Assembly: GCA_001247695.2 (NCBI GenBank)
Contig: LGRX02034764.1
Coordinates: 25,973-89,972 of the forward strand
DNA: 64,000 nucleotides
From: Cymbomonas tetramitiformis
Lineage: Eukaryota; Chlorophyta; Pyramimonadophyceae; Pyramimonadales; Pyramimonadaceae
Direction: 5' to 3'
The notes under the pieces were generated by a model. It made no database searches and was not told the DNA's origin. It saw nothing but the letters and a program-made list of their open reading frames with translations. Both the position numbers and the translations under genes were made by a program. Positions within the stretch are counted from its first letter, which is position 1; each line of letters opens with the position of its first letter. Below are positions 10,082-21,427 of this stretch, piece by piece.

Positions 10082-10938
10082 CTGACTTTGAGGAACAGCA
10101 TAGCACGGTTATCTCCTTCGCATGTGGTTGTGGCGGCATATGACTGGAAGTAATTGGTCGCCAACTCAGACTGAGAAGGAGAGGGTTCTGTGCACATGGC
10201 ACAGAGAAACGGATTGGGGATGGCTGAGTTATGCACATGTAGCAAGCTAGGCGCATATCGATATGATTTCATCACCAGCAGGTAGATTGCCATCAAAACA
10301 GAAAGCACATAGGTTATAACTGGTGGAAGCAAGCAAGGGATACATTCACATAAATGGCGTCATTTCAACTCAAGGTTCCAAGCTAATGCCTCAGGTTTCA
10401 GGAGACTGCGTAATCCTGCTTTGAAATCATAATTATTTAAGGAGGAAAGGATTAACATGCAGACACAATAATAAATGAATACGCACATTGGATCTGCAAA
10501 GCTGCGCAGATTGTCAAGGTGCATGAATTCAGGCATTGTATGAAATTCTGGACATATCCTGAGTCTCCTTTTCCATTAGCTTGCAAGCCTTGCTCATGGA
10601 GATGGAGCTTCAATGAACGCAAGCAAAGCCCCGCACATTATTGCATGACTGCAGGATGCAGAATTACCTTTGAGCTGAAAGCTCGCAAATGCCATCAAGC
10701 GTAGTCCTGGTGTAAACAATGCATAGCTTTTGTCAGCTTCAAGCTCCTGCTTCAAGACCTCCGGCTCTACCAAACTCTCGGGACCGCTGCATCTATGTGG
10801 TAGGAGAAAGCATAGAAGCGTGTCTCCAAGTACACTTGAAGTAGTGGTGGCTACATTGATCCGTTGGCATCCTCTCGTTTTTTCACAAATATCCTGTGCA
10901 AAGGAAGGCCCCACCACGATCCTCACACATGCACCGAC
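10082..10938 (-). CDS. Two probable exons of an unidentified host gene
   Basis: On the minus strand, 10938-10668 is open between an acceptor (aatgcag) and a donor (aag|gtaatt). It encodes a cysteine-containing segment with VGPSFAQDICEKT near its start. A second exon, 10319-10082, lies between ttccaccag and cag|gtaagaat, and encodes a hydrophobic stretch (YVLSVLMAIYLLVM, a possible membrane helix) followed by more cysteines. The strong donor and consistent frames suggest a real spliced gene, perhaps of a membrane or secreted protein, but the family is not recognised. The segment between the exons may hold another small exon. The copia insertion lies just downstream at 9809, so it may interrupt an intron or the 3' part of this gene. 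Confidence 0.45.
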
Positions 10939-10979
10939 CTGCATTGTTACCAGTTTTACTACATTGGCCAATTCATTTG

Positions 10980-11990
10980 GCTGCATGCACTATCAAAATG
11001 CCCACACCAGGGATCAAAGAATTCAGCCTGACTTCAAACTTGGGACACTTATTATCTGGAATTTCCGGAGCTTGATAGAGAAGAATGGGACCCCCTAAGC
11101 CTCACTGGGCCACTCGGGCGCCTGTGCAACCGCAATGCATGCCTGCGCACTAATGCCACGCCCCAGCGTTGAACACCACTAGCCATCTTCCCATCACCAA
11201 GCCTATCTACCCTCAGCACCACCACGCACGCACTCTGCTTATTATTGTCTGCCCCAGAGCCTGGTCTCAAGAGAGCTTGTCCACCCACCACATGTCCCAC
11301 GTTCCAAAGCGCTGTCCCTAGGGACTGAGAATGGCACACTGCATTGCTTTCCTCTGACCTTGTGTGCCCACTACCAAGCTGCATGTGTCTGCAATCCTCT
11401 ACCCCACCTTCATAATACTGAAGCCGTTCAACTGGACACCCCGCGAGGAATCTGCGAACTCAATGTGTGTGAATGGGTTTGCACTTTTTATTGGTGACAG
11501 TACTCATGGAAACTCGATGTGTGTATGTGCTTATCCTCGGGCCAACTCTTTTGGCTGCACTATGTACCCACACCGGGGATCAAAGAATTCAGCCACACCA
11601 TTCGGGACACTCATCCGGAATTTCCGGAGCTCGATAGTGAAGAATGGGACCCCGTAAGCCTCGTTTGGCCACCTGAGCCTCCCTGTAACTGCAATGCCAA
11701 CCCACTGTTGTTGTGCCTCTGAAGCCAGTTAGCTGCTGATCGAGCCATCCCATCGCCACCAGGCCTACGGCGAGAACCATCGCCTTCGTTGCTGCCTTTC
11801 TGCCCTAATGTCCGGTCTCAATAGAGCTTGTCCACCCAGAACACTGCCGCAATTCCCAAGGTGTATGTGTGTGGGTGTGTGTGTTTATCCTTGGACCGAC
11901 TCCTTTGGCACCTCGTAGCCACAGAAGACCGGCTGCACTATGTACCCACGCCGGGGATCAAAGGATTCAACACACACTTCGGGACACTAA
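10980..11990. repeat. Degenerate tandem repeat, about 400-570 bp units
   Basis: Three segments start with a ggctgcactatgtacccac-like block (about 10978, 11551 and 11930), followed by ccggggatcaaagaattca, cgggacac and aatttccggagct. Between them the phrase agagcttgtccaccca recurs (11270 and 11825). The same phrase appears in reverse complement at about 51,000, next to the second RT copy. The block is therefore probably the 3' untranslated part of the RT element, duplicated in tandem here. Confidence 0.65.
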
Positions 11991-12788
11991 TCCTGCGGGC
12001 CCTAGCCCACCGTACACCTCCACTCCAAACGGTACAAAGTGATGCGGGCGGACATCTCCATACGTTGCCATCTTGCTCTCCTCCACCCTCCTTGCCGCCG
12101 CCCCGGGGGCCATCATGGCCGCTCCTAGGTGTGCATCCGACATCGGCCGCGCTGTGGCCACATCAAACAGCACATGCTGACCGGGCCCCTCCGCATCCAA
12201 CACTGTCACATCCGGGCAATGGTTCGGCGAGTAGGTCAGGTGGCCTGCGAAGTCATCGTGTAACGCCGACGCCAGCGGAAACGCTGACTTGGCCACCTCA
12301 AACAACACTCTCTGCAACTTGTGATGAACGAAAGAGTACCAATTTCATCCACCAGTCCCTGCTCCTCCTCTGCATGCCAACAAGCGCGTCCCTATAGAGT
12401 CCCGCTCTCCCCCACAGTCGGGGCACTCCCCCGCCACACCGAGAAGGGGTTGCTCTGCGTGAAGAATGTGCCGAAGGGCCACCCGATATTCCGCCGAACT
12501 GAGCTCCAAGGCCGGGCAGCACGGAATACCCCTCAAGAACGCTGGCCCAATGCTGTTGAAGGTCACCGAGAAGAGCCACGGAAGACGAGCCTCCCCCACA
12601 TGCCTCGCCAGCCAAAGCCTATCCGCAGAGTGGAGGACAGCAGCATAGACCCGTTGGGCACGCTTTTGAGAACTGCTGTAATCACTCAGCTTCTTGACGT
12701 CGTCCGCCTTTGGCACCTGTGGTGGCAAATGTGCATTTGCCCTCCTCGCCTCCTCAACCGCTTCCATCGCCTCTGACACCTTTAACAT
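11967..12788 (-). pseudogene. RT element C-terminal region (frame-broken)
   Basis: From 12788 the frame follows the RT frame directly after one in-frame TAA at about 12812. It encodes an alpha-helical segment and then ECPDCGGERDS, a probable CCHC-type zinc module. After 12345 the coding signal moves to another frame (12317-11967) containing HCPDVTVLD, VLFDVATARPMSDAH and FVPFGVEVYGGLGP. From memory of the family, this D-F/V-D-V-T-x-P-L and F-x-P-F-x-V-E-T-x-G-x-x-G pattern ends a group of RT proteins common in algae and plants that lack a conventional C-terminal endonuclease. One stop and at least one frameshift mark it as decayed. Confidence 0.6.
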
Positions 12789-12809
12789 GGCCGCTTGCAG
12801 AGATTTGAC

Positions 12810-13940
12810 TTACGGTAGTTCACTCTCAGCCTCAAGGTCCTCAGCCCCCACCGTCACTGTCGGAAAGAGCCCCCGCATATCCTCCCAGACTTGCGCGAAG
12901 CCCCCAAGCCAAGCTGCACTGCTCACCCTTGACGCCTTAGTTAGACCCATCCCATGCGGGAGGGCTGCAAACTCACTCGAATGCCACTCCAATCCACCGC
13001 CAGGCAGCAGGTCCCGCAGCGCCTCCTGCATCCTCCTGTCATGCTCCTCCGCTGCCTCCCGCATCATCTCCGGCGGCACACCCCGAAGCCAAAACCCTAA
13101 ACTCGGGTGGGCACAAAAACAAAGCAAGAGCCCTTGGGCTTGCGCGTGACCGAGCTTGTTCAAGACGGGCAGAATGGTGCACAAGTTCTCCACCTTCTTC
13201 AACATCTCTGCACTACTCGCCGCCTCCGCCTTCCCAACCGGCACCCCCAAGACATCGATGAAGTCTAGGTCCCCCCGCGCACCCGGCATGCAATCTGCAA
13301 AGCAACTGGTGTCACCCACAGGCGAGAAAGCTGCCGAATTCATAGGCTGAATATCTAGGCCAATCGCTGCCTCCTCCATATAAACACCATACGCAAGCGC
13401 CGCATCTGCTGGAGGGCCCGTGAACCAAGCATCATCCAAGAAGGCACAGATCACCACCGCAGGATGTCTCTCCTGCACCCGCTCAAGCACCGCCTGCAAG
13501 GGGGCAGCCAGGTAAAGCGGCCCCAAGGGGTCTCCTTGCTGTGTGCCCTCCTTCGACTTGACAAACCGCACCACTGACCCATCAGCACCTCCAAGCCGGA
13601 AACCAAGGTTTTCCTCAACCCCGTAGCAAAGGTCCGTCCAAGCCCACAGCTCCGGGAAGTCCCGCTCGACTGCCGCAAACATCGCCTCACAGTGCACCGC
13701 GTTGAAGGCATTCTTGGCGTCCGCCTTGACACAGACCCACTCCGGGTGCCGGTCCAAGGCCGCCTGTACCGTGTGGACACACAGGTCCGCTCCCCCTTTA
13801 ACCGCTCGCAGTCCATCATGCTCATCATCCTGCTGCCCCCCATAAATAAAATCGAGCCCTAAAGGACTTCGCACGCTGTCTACAGATGACCTTCGCCACA
13901 AGCTTCCGGAGGACCTCACCACACGCAATGGGCCGTACAT
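12810..13940 (-). pseudogene. Reverse transcriptase domain of the RT element
   Basis: This 376-codon frame holds the catalytic core: VKADAKNAFNAV (first catalytic Asp, residue 74), EGTQQGDPLGP (residues 131-141, the primer/template QGxPLGP box) and CAFLDDAWF (FLDD at residues 167-170, equivalent to YxDD). These identify an RVT_1 polymerase of the non-LTR type. The genuine coding start is upstream in another frame. The first roughly 30 residues here are out of frame, and homology resumes near the sequence AVKGGADLCVHTVQAAL. It ends at an in-frame TAA, after which coding continues. The active-site residues are intact although the gene is broken elsewhere. Confidence 0.85.
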
Positions 13941-14763
13941 TGTTACCGAAATCGTCCTTCAGCAATGCCACTAGCCGAGCCCCCGCCAACCACTCGCGCA
14001 CCACCGCTGGGGCCCGACCCGCCGCCAGATGGTTGCACACCTCCAATAGTGCATCCCGCCCGCCAGAGATATGGATTGCCCACAAATGCTCCCAGCGCCA
14101 CTGAGAGCTGCCCGGCCCCGAGGCTTGTGGTAAGTGACGCATGACACCGTCGAACACCCCCTCATCCAGCTCAAGCGCCTGCGCCTGCAGCTCCCGCCGA
14201 CGATTCTCCTCAACCTCCTGCCTCCTGCCTGTCCCAGCAGGGTGCAGTCGTTCCAGCTTCTGCAACGTCTCCTCCGTCGCCGGCGCTAGCTTCGCCAGCT
14301 CCAACCTCTTTGCTGCCTTTCCCAGCTGCCCGTCCTTTACCAACCGCACTGCATCCCGCAGCACCCGCTCCTCATCTGCCTCGGCCGTAGCCCGTCGATC
14401 GCCTGGTGCCTCCGCATGCAGCTCCTCCCAGTCCCCGCGCAGGAAGCGAGCGCAGCGCTCCTTGATGACTCGGGCCACCCCCTTCTTTTCCCCCTTCTGG
14501 ACCGGTTGGAGAATTAGGCGTGGGAGCAAGAAGAAGAGCTTGTAGGCGTCGACGTCCTCCGTGTCCACTCGCATCCTTCGGAGCGCGACCATCGCGCACT
14601 CGGTGAACAGTCCCCGCAGTCTCTTGGGCACCATCAGGGAAGGGTAATCGCTGACTGCACACTCATCGATACTCAGTCCACGCAGCCATGCCCATCCAGC
14701 CTCTCCCAGCCCCTCCGGGTTCCCGGCTAACCCCCCCGCCATGGGCTGCCTCCGAGCTTGCAC
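13825..14763 (-). pseudogene. RT element, region upstream of the polymerase
   Basis: A 312-codon frame rich in Arg, Ala and Glu. Landmarks shared with copy 2 at 49.3-50.1 kb include CAVSDYPSLMVPKR, KLFFLLPRLIL, KLAPATEETLQKL, LPQASGPGSSQ, ARLVALLKDD and RPIACGEVLRKL. The last is the usual lead-in to the polymerase core in this family. A frameshift between about 13840 and 13890 separates it from the polymerase frame. The start Met is uncertain because the N-terminal module lies further upstream in other frames. Confidence 0.75.
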
Positions 14764-14960
14764 TATAGCACGCTGCCCCCCTCTCCCGCCCTCGCCACCT
14801 CCCGCTTGAGCTGATGCACCTCGCTGAGCATGGACATCATGGCAACCTCCACCGCGAGCGTTGTGCTGGCGCAGTCCAATCTCAGAAAGGATGAGCGAGC
14901 CTACAGCTCGGTGCAGGGCACCGCGTCAGTCCCGCCGCTGACAGCAGAAGCCCCGATGCG

Positions 14961-15757
14961 TCAGGGTGGCTCCGACGGAAGTGCTCCGTTAAGGCTCGCC
15001 TGCTCCGCAGAGCCCGCACAGTGCACCCATCCAGGTACCGAGCAAATCACTGTCCCCGCCTGCTGCCCCTCCCTCACTTGCCTCCCGCCTCCTTCCGGCT
15101 GCACCAATCCACCTACCCCTCCCAAGGTTCCTCCAAGCGGCCCGATCGGCCTCCCAGCCTCCCCCACACCCGCACCATTGGCCTCATGCTCCACCCCTGC
15201 GGACCCCGATCCCGTCTGATCCAGCAGTCGCCATCCCACAAGCAAGTCCCTCTCCGCCTCCGCGCTCCATCCATCCACCTCTATCTGCCACCGTGACCTC
15301 ACCTCCACCGTCCCGCCTGACCAAGCGACCATCATGTTCCCCCAGGCTTCTAGGCTCTCCTTCCAGAAACACCTCCTCTCTCACCGGGTTCCCGTCAAAG
15401 TACTCGATCACCACCGCCCCCTCCTCCCGCGCCCCCTTTCCCACCCGCCCCGAACGAATCCCGCTCACCTGGCCAATACACTTCAACCCGAGTGCCCACT
15501 TGACGCATCCCCATCCCTGCCACCGCTGAGCCCCCCGCCTGCCCCGCCACTGCGTCACTATTCACACCATTTACAATATTGACACTGTACACAAACCCCT
15601 CATTCGCCCGATTACATCCTTCTTCTGAACTCATTTTCATAACGCATTCTACCAGAGTCACCGCCCAGTGACGCTCACCACCTGCCACCAAGCCGAAAAA
15701 CCTAAACCTAAACCGAACCAAGCAAGCAACAAACAACATCTGGAAACTCACCGCCAT
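14961..15757 (-). pseudogene. RT element N-terminus with a Tudor-like module (frame-broken)
   Basis: Reading downward from 15757, one frame gives VGTRVEVYWPGERDSF. The neighbouring frame then gives GRV...AVVIEYFDGNPVREEVFLEGE. Together they match the pattern of a small Tudor/Agenet-type barrel (x-V-x-V-Y-W...G-x-V...V-x-Y-D-G...E). The coding signal moves to a third frame near 15335. The module could help target integration to chromatin, but that is inference. At least two frameshifts are required, so this part is also decayed or contains errors. Confidence 0.45.
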
Positions 15758-15779
15758 GAAAATCCGACCGGCTGTGGCC

Positions 15780-16476
15780 TAAGGAGTCCTGCCTCTCACC
15801 CCAGGGTATTGGGCGGACAGGTGCCATCCTCCTAGCAGAGCATCCGTCAGATACAAATGTATCCAATATACTAAGTGAACAGCTGGGTAGACCTGGTGGC
15901 GCTACTATGCCTACCGCGCGGAGGGCTGTCTTTACAGAGATAACCACGCCCCAAAGGGTCTCCGGTACCCTCAGCCAGTGCTACAAGTGAAAAATCCATC
16001 CGCTAGCTGTTGGCTCCTTAAAACCATATAAAACACCCCAACCCTAACCTAGCCGGCACAGGCGCAAAATATATACACAACTAAAACAACACAAGTGTGC
16101 GAAACCCCAAACAGGGCTCGGACCGTAGAGAGCAACGGCAAGCGACGACCACCGCACTAAAAGTGCGGATCCGTCCTTACGGGCCCGGGTCCGAACCGCA
16201 TCCAACCGGCACCGCCAGCACACCAAGCCCATCGGAAAACACATTCCACGCAACACAAACAACACAAACAACACAACACATACCCGGACCACAAAGGTCC
16301 AGGCTCCCCGGGTCCGCGCCACCAGACCCCCCCACCCCAGCGTGGGCACCCCCGAATCCCGGGGCGCCGGGGATGTGTGTGTTCTTATTGTGTTAATTCG
16401 CCTTACAGCTACGCGCTGTTATATTCCTAGGGGTAGTTGGCAGCAGCATTGCATGACTCATCATTTGTGAAGGCAG
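15780..16476. other. No gene recognised; likely RT-element 5' flank
   Basis: GC-mixed sequence with short AC-rich runs (acacaaacaacacaaacaac near 16253). No open frame has a recognisable domain. A TATAAAA-like string lies near 16026, but no transcript can be tied to it. Confidence 0.4.
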
Positions 16477-17020
16477 TAAGCCTGCTGGGTATCGGTTTGG
16501 CCGATTATTCGATTATCGGAATAACTATCATCATCAGTATCAAATCGGTTTAGAAATGGTGCAAAAATAATCAAATTTGTTTTACTTAGCAAAGCCTACA
16601 ATCGAAATGGTTTTGGATTTCAAAGCACACAATCGAATCGAATTGGCTTGACAACTCAAAGCCCTTAATCGATTCGAATTGGGAACTCTTTAAAACCGCT
16701 CACCGTAATCGATTATTGGGCGCTTTTCGATTGATATACCCCGACTTTCACCATACTTAAGAGGAAAAATTGCGCCTGCGGCGGGCGTTGTTAACCGAAT
16801 CAGTTTGTGTCTTCAAAAACCGCAATCGAATTGGTTTCTTACCTCAAAGCCCACAATCGAATCAATTTTGGGGTACAAAGCCCTCAATCGAACTGATTGA
16901 GGGGTTTAAAGCCCGTAATCGAATCGGTTTAGATAATCAACGCCTTCAACCGAACCGGTTTCGGATTTTCCATAATTACTTCATAATCGATTACGATTTT
17001 AAAACCGATACCCAGCCTTA
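16477..17020. mobile_element. hAT-type MITE with internal tandem repeats
   Basis: The 544-bp element is flanked by a perfect 8-bp duplication GAAGGCAG (16469-16476 and 17021-17028). Its ends are inverted repeats reading TAAGGCTGGGTATCGGTTTT at the right end; the left end has the same sequence with a short insertion after TAAG. An 8-bp duplication and a TA(A/G)GG end fit hAT. The interior is a degenerate tandem repeat of about 40-50 bp around the phrase aaagcccacaatcgaatcgg. No transposase is present. Confidence 0.85.
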
Positions 17021-17119
17021 GAAGGCAGCCGATTTCCTTGGACTGCTATACAAGGCAGCAGTAGGAGTAGCTAGGTGTGAGCCGATAGATACGCTTAGCA
17101 GTTCCAGGGAAGCCCATAC

Positions 17120-18024
17120 CTTGCATTCAGCAACTGTTGTAATTACTGGATGGATTTGGCTGAATGTGGTATTGAGGAAAGGCTTACAACCATATTTCAA
17201 TGATGTTGTTTCCCATATAAAGCCATCGCAATCGTCTGAGTCACAAGAAGTTGCAGCCGATGTCTCCAAGGGCTCCTCTGACCTTATGCAACGCTTATCG
17301 TCCACATTCGAGCATGGCATGCAAGACCCCAACCCATAATGTGCAGGATGCTCACAATAGAAACCCGTCTCACAGTTCTGCTGCTTGGCGCACGGCGGTC
17401 TGCAGAAATCCATCGAAGTGAGGCTCTTCCCACTCGAGGCATTGTTCACTTCTACCGACACGCCTCCCATGGGTGCATCCAACAGTAGTTTCCACTCTGC
17501 ATTCAAAAGCTGCAAATCGGTTGCGACCACCTCCGGCACAGTGCTAAACTGTTGCCATGAAGTCCACCAGCACAATATGTCCGGAGGGACGTCATAGAGA
17601 CCAGAGATGGGATCTTTTGTGAAGTAATCCCGGATCGTTAGCGACGTGAGATTATAAGTCCCAGTCTCAAGACCTTGGCTGAACGTGCACAGGTTCCACT
17701 GTGTCTGCCTCTTGAAATCATCGATGCTTTCTTCATCAAGCAGCCCCCAGGCACTGGCTTGCAACTTAAGGGTGACGCTTGTGGTGAATGGATTGAGGCC
17801 GCAATCAGCCAGACATCCAACGTCGTTAAGCCCAAAGCTGGCAAACTCGTATGGAGGCTCGCATATCTTGTCCCCACATAAAGGGTCACGCCACACATCT
17901 GTCACAAGCGCGTTCAGCCAGCTATAGATGTCATCTTTTGAAGTGAAGCTACTTACAGAACTCCCATCCTGAGTTTTTGGCAAAACCTGCGCCCAGTCAC
18001 ATACAACAATCGAAAGGTCACGCA
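17120..18024 (-). CDS. Large exon of a cysteine-rich, probably extracellular host protein
   Basis: The minus-strand frame is open from an acceptor (acatacag, exon starts at 18024) to a donor (gcaag|gtatgg, exon ends at 17120). Near its start is WRDPLCGDKICEPPYEF...GCLADCG, a cysteine-rich module with Notch/LNR-like spacing. From memory, it resembles the CGDGxCExPxEFxxFGRFGCxADCG segment of large green-algal membrane proteins related to polycystin-type channels. A second cluster (CRPPCAKQQNCETGFYC) lies near the end. No membrane helix is visible in this exon. The module points to an extracellular domain, but the protein is not identified. The neighbouring small exons at 18.64-18.83 kb have the same orientation. 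Confidence 0.55.
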
Positions 18025-18643
18025 CTGTATGTAGGTATCCCTTAACACTGATATTTCTATTGTTTTTTATGCAAAAGAATCATGCACCTTGGTTCAAAAT
18101 TTTGAAGGCTGTAAAGATATGTCCGTGATCACTAATAATCCTAGCTAATTAATCAATGAACCAGGCGGGCCTCAGCTCAACCGGTTATACCCATTACACA
18201 GCCCATTAGGATCTTTTTTTTATCAAACTTCAATTCACACCTCAAATGGGCGTGCACTTATTACACCTACGCTTTTCACCAAGCACTTGAAATTTAGAAA
18301 TTTCATATCAGCCAACTCAATTTTGTATTTTTCAAATATTGATATGCTCTAATATAATGTGGGTAATCTTACAAGGCCTCCTAACCCAAGATAGAAATGA
18401 TAAACAGAAAATAATAACAGAAGCAAAGTATATCCCGGCAACTTGAAAAGTCTAAAAACCCACTTTCAGGGACACTGAGGCTTATCTCGATCGTCTACAC
18501 AACACCGAAAGCAATGATAGCCATTCAGCCAGCAGGAACATCTTTCAAGAGTCATGTACCCCGGAGGTTCTCCTAAGCTTCCAAGGAATGAATAGGCTCG
18601 TGGTGAGCCTCCACGGGGTATTCAAATAAGTGAAAGCTTTTAC

Positions 18644-18831
18644 CGTTGAGCTGATTGTGTAGGTGACATCATATGCAATGAACGCCTTGCGCTGCATCGC
18701 CCCATCCCAAGGCCCAAAAGTTATTACAAATGCGCTGGAAGTGTCGTTACAATACATAATTTGCATCAGTGTTTATAATGTCCAAGTTTCAAGCATTATG
18801 ATGCACTTACCACACAAGCAATCTTCAGGTC
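18644..18831 (-). CDS. Small upstream exons of the same or a neighbouring host gene
   Basis: A 91-bp exon at 18734-18644 lies between cacttccag and acg|gtaaaag and reads AFVITFGPWDGAMQRKAF followed by a Thr/Ser-rich stretch. Upstream, a 21-bp candidate micro-exon at 18831-18811 ends in a strong donor (gtg|gtaagtgc). Another open segment at about 19050-18884 (containing HATLKICDRVHQTFSNITF) may be a further exon. Such small exons match the PSB27 gene structure elsewhere in the window. No family is recognised. Confidence 0.4.
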
Positions 18832-19182
18832 CTTTGAAGGCAGAAACCAAAATACAGTGTACTAGTAACATAATTACATGGGTTGTCTCGTAACTATCTC
18901 CACTACTCCAGGGTCATATTTAATATGAAAGGTGATATTGCTGAACGTTTGATGAACCCTATCACAAATTTTCAATGTGGCATGGGCATTAGTTGCTTTC
19001 TCTCGATCCCTCTGTAAATAGAAAATCTTCTCTGTCCCTCTATCGGGAACGTACACCGCCGGGACGGATTTTTTTCTTAACAGGAAAGCTGAATTTGCAA
19101 ACACGTGTTCTCATCCTAATTCCAGCATTATCAGTATCGCCAATTATCAGTCAATCAGATCCTTACAGGCTATGCAAACCCC

Positions 19183-19648
19183 AGGGCCTTTGCAGGTACC
19201 GAGGGTCCAGAGGCGGCCAAAGGTTAGAGTCACTTTCACAGAAAAAGGCTGAAAAACTGCAAAATACACTTAGCGTTTGGGCTCATAAAATGTGAACCGC
19301 TATAGGTATTCAAGTTCTGAAAAGTGCGTATTTTTTTTCAGCTCAATTGTAGTTTGATGCAACAATCCCCAAAACCCGAACCGAAATTTTGAAGTCGTGA
19401 CATCGATCGCAAAACGGTGACGAAAGCGTCACTTTCGTCACCGTTTTGCGATCGATTTCAATGATCCAATTCTTCGATTCGAGTTCTCGGGTTTTTTGCG
19501 ACGAACTGGAATTGAGCTGAAAAAAAATACGCAATTTTCAGATCGTGAATACCTGTGACGGTTCGCATGCTATGAACCCAAACCCAAACCCTAACTTGTT
19601 TTTGGCCGAAAAGTGACGTTTCTGGACCCTCCGTACCTGCAAAGGCCC
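19183..19648. mobile_element. Foldback element with a long central hairpin
   Basis: The whole segment is an imperfect inverted repeat. The outer ends read GGGCCTTTGCAGGTAC followed by GAGGGTCCAGA. Further in, both arms carry AGGTATTCA, then CTGAAAA, then TGCGTATTTTTTTTCAGCTC. The centre is a perfect 24-bp hairpin, 19402-19425 against 19433-19456, with loop gcgtcac. The terminal sequence resembles hAT ends, but no matching 8-bp duplication was found, so the class is uncertain. A truncated relative lies at 21759-22492. Confidence 0.75.
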
Positions 19649-19659
19649 CCCAACACTGT

Positions 19660-20540
19660 AATACAAGGTTTTGGGCCAATCACCTAAGTGGCGTTTACTG
19701 GCTGAGGACCGGCGTCGTCAAGGTGCCAGCAATCTTAAACAGAATCATTTAAAACAGTTAAAAAGCTTCCAAGCCTTGCAGTTAAAAACCTTGGTTGGAC
19801 AACAAATCACAGTGGAACAAAGCAAGATCTGCTGAGAGAAGCCTGAGACTCAAGATCTGCTCAGCTCCATGAAGTAGCTAGTAGAGAATGTGCTTTAAAT
19901 ACTCTCTGGCTTTGTAGCACAGTCTCTTCTACTAAGTCCGTGCTATATACACTGTCAGCTGCTAGATCGAAGTTGTGCCATGGGCCGGGTCGCGAGGGGA
20001 AGCATCACACCTGCACAAATAGGAGGCTGAAATAGAACGAAATGAATACAATAAAAGCAAACATGTTGACGTAGTCTCCTGATGCAACACCCTCCCTCTT
20101 GCAAATGAGCATGTGCTCTAGATGCAACTTGAACGGAGTCACCCTTTAATTATCACCATTTCAAGGCATGACGATTGTCACATACTCGACGGTGAGAGCT
20201 GGCACCAGCCTGCCATCGTCTATAAAGAATACTGGCACAACCTCCGGGTCGGAACTTCCAGGGTGCCGACCAGCCACACTGAGGTCTCACAAAAACTCGA
20301 TGCTTACGATGCAGATGATCAAGGGATCCGCAGTATCAAAGCTTTTGTGACAACGACGGTGGAAGTGTCCGTCGAAGTTCAATGGTTTAGGCTGCTAAGT
20401 TATTACAGCTGTCAAGTCGATAATAACCTTTCAAGACCGGAATATCAAAAATAGCAGCGCGGAAGTATCATGGTTTCTCTAGTAGGGCATCTAGGTGAAC
20501 ATTGCTGGCCACTTGGCCATTTGGCCACTTTGGCCACGTG
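19660..20540. other. No gene recognised
   Basis: Unique-looking sequence with short open frames only. The plus-strand frame at 20122-20454 has no recognisable domain and is most likely spurious. Nothing repetitive is obvious. Confidence 0.4.
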
Positions 20541-21115
20541 ATCAACGAAAGAGTGACAGGCGCAGACGGAAAGTGAACCCCTGCCGCAGGCAAAAAGTCG
20601 TAAAAGTCTGAAAGGCTGGCCCCCAACTTGCTGGTATCAGCGCAAGGTCCAAGATTATTGCAACTACACTGGTAAGCAAGGTGGGGACAGAGACTCGGTG
20701 CCGGAGCCCTTTCCGCAGCTTCGTCAAGGATATGACCATGCAGACAGCATTTTCACGGTTGTGATGGCGGTGGAGGCAAAGGTGGGGGAGGGAAAGGTGG
20801 TGGGGAAGTAGGAGGTGTGATGGTAGTGCATTCACTCTTTCTTTCTATTCTCTCCGCAAAACGGCCATGGACAAGTCGTAGCAGCTGAAGTCGTTCTCGT
20901 GTTATCGCAACGTCCTTCGAAGCCTGAGGTACCGAACACCGGGCCATGAGGTTGTAAGTGGTAACGACGGACAAGTAGTCTCAGACTGCGGTGATGGAGC
21001 TGATACCGGTGTAAATGTAAATGTTGACACACGGAACTTACAAACGTGTATTAGTAGTATTACGTATTTCAACCTAGCTATTTTTTTGCAAGCGAAAGTT
21101 GCAAGTGTCGCCATA
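20540..21115 (-). CDS. Possible exons with a polyproline linker and cysteines
   Basis: On the minus strand a Pro-rich stretch (TPPTSPPPFPPPPLPPPPSQP-like, about 20820-20750) resembles linkers in green-algal extracellular proteins. It is followed by a frame with a cysteine pattern (CPHLAYQCSCNNLGPC, about 20690-20640). Splice sites were not resolved, so the boundaries are approximate. Orientation and style match the cysteine-rich exon at 17.1-18.0 kb, so these could be parts of one secreted or membrane protein. Confidence is low. Confidence 0.3.
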
Positions 21116-21427
21116 ACACGTGTAGAAAGCGCAACCTGCTGTTAGGGGAAAATAAGCTCCATGTGTAACAGTGCTTTCACTATTTGAAGCGATTCACAGT
21201 ATGTAGCTTGCAAACTCAGCAGCGTGTTGACAAAATTTTTAATGAGAGTGAATTCCTCCGATAGTGTGCGAGCCTCGTTTCATGAGTACGTGCGTTCAAT
21301 CTGCTTAGACTTCCCTGGCACTATACCGTCATGCTGACATCGGGCCTGGCGCGCCCATAGTATAGTGGTTTCCTGCTACCTCAACAAAGTTACCTCTTCG
21401 CAAGGTACTTTACAAGCATTATCAGGG

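Larger units (their letters stand above)
10980..15760 (-). mobile_element. Decayed non-LTR-type reverse-transcriptase element, copy 1
   Basis: The segments listed below form one minus-strand coding unit: a Tudor-like N-terminus, an N-terminal region, an RVT_1-type reverse transcriptase, a CPDC-containing zinc module and a distinctive C-terminus. Frames change or stop at several points, so it is not functional as read. A diverged second copy lies on the opposite strand at 49.2-51.3 kb. No LTRs or poly(A) tail were found, and the ends are estimated. Confidence 0.75.

Noticed and set aside
15695..15725. Telomere-like CCTAAACC repeats
   Set aside because: Only two or three imperfect units, not an array.
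19183..19648. 8-bp duplication for the foldback element
   Set aside because: Flanks tested at several possible end positions do not match, so no superfamily was assigned.
20122..20454. 110-codon plus-strand ORF with an Asp-rich loop
   Set aside because: The apparent EF-hand-like stretch (DAYDADDQG) lacks the required Gly and Glu positions and there is no second hand.
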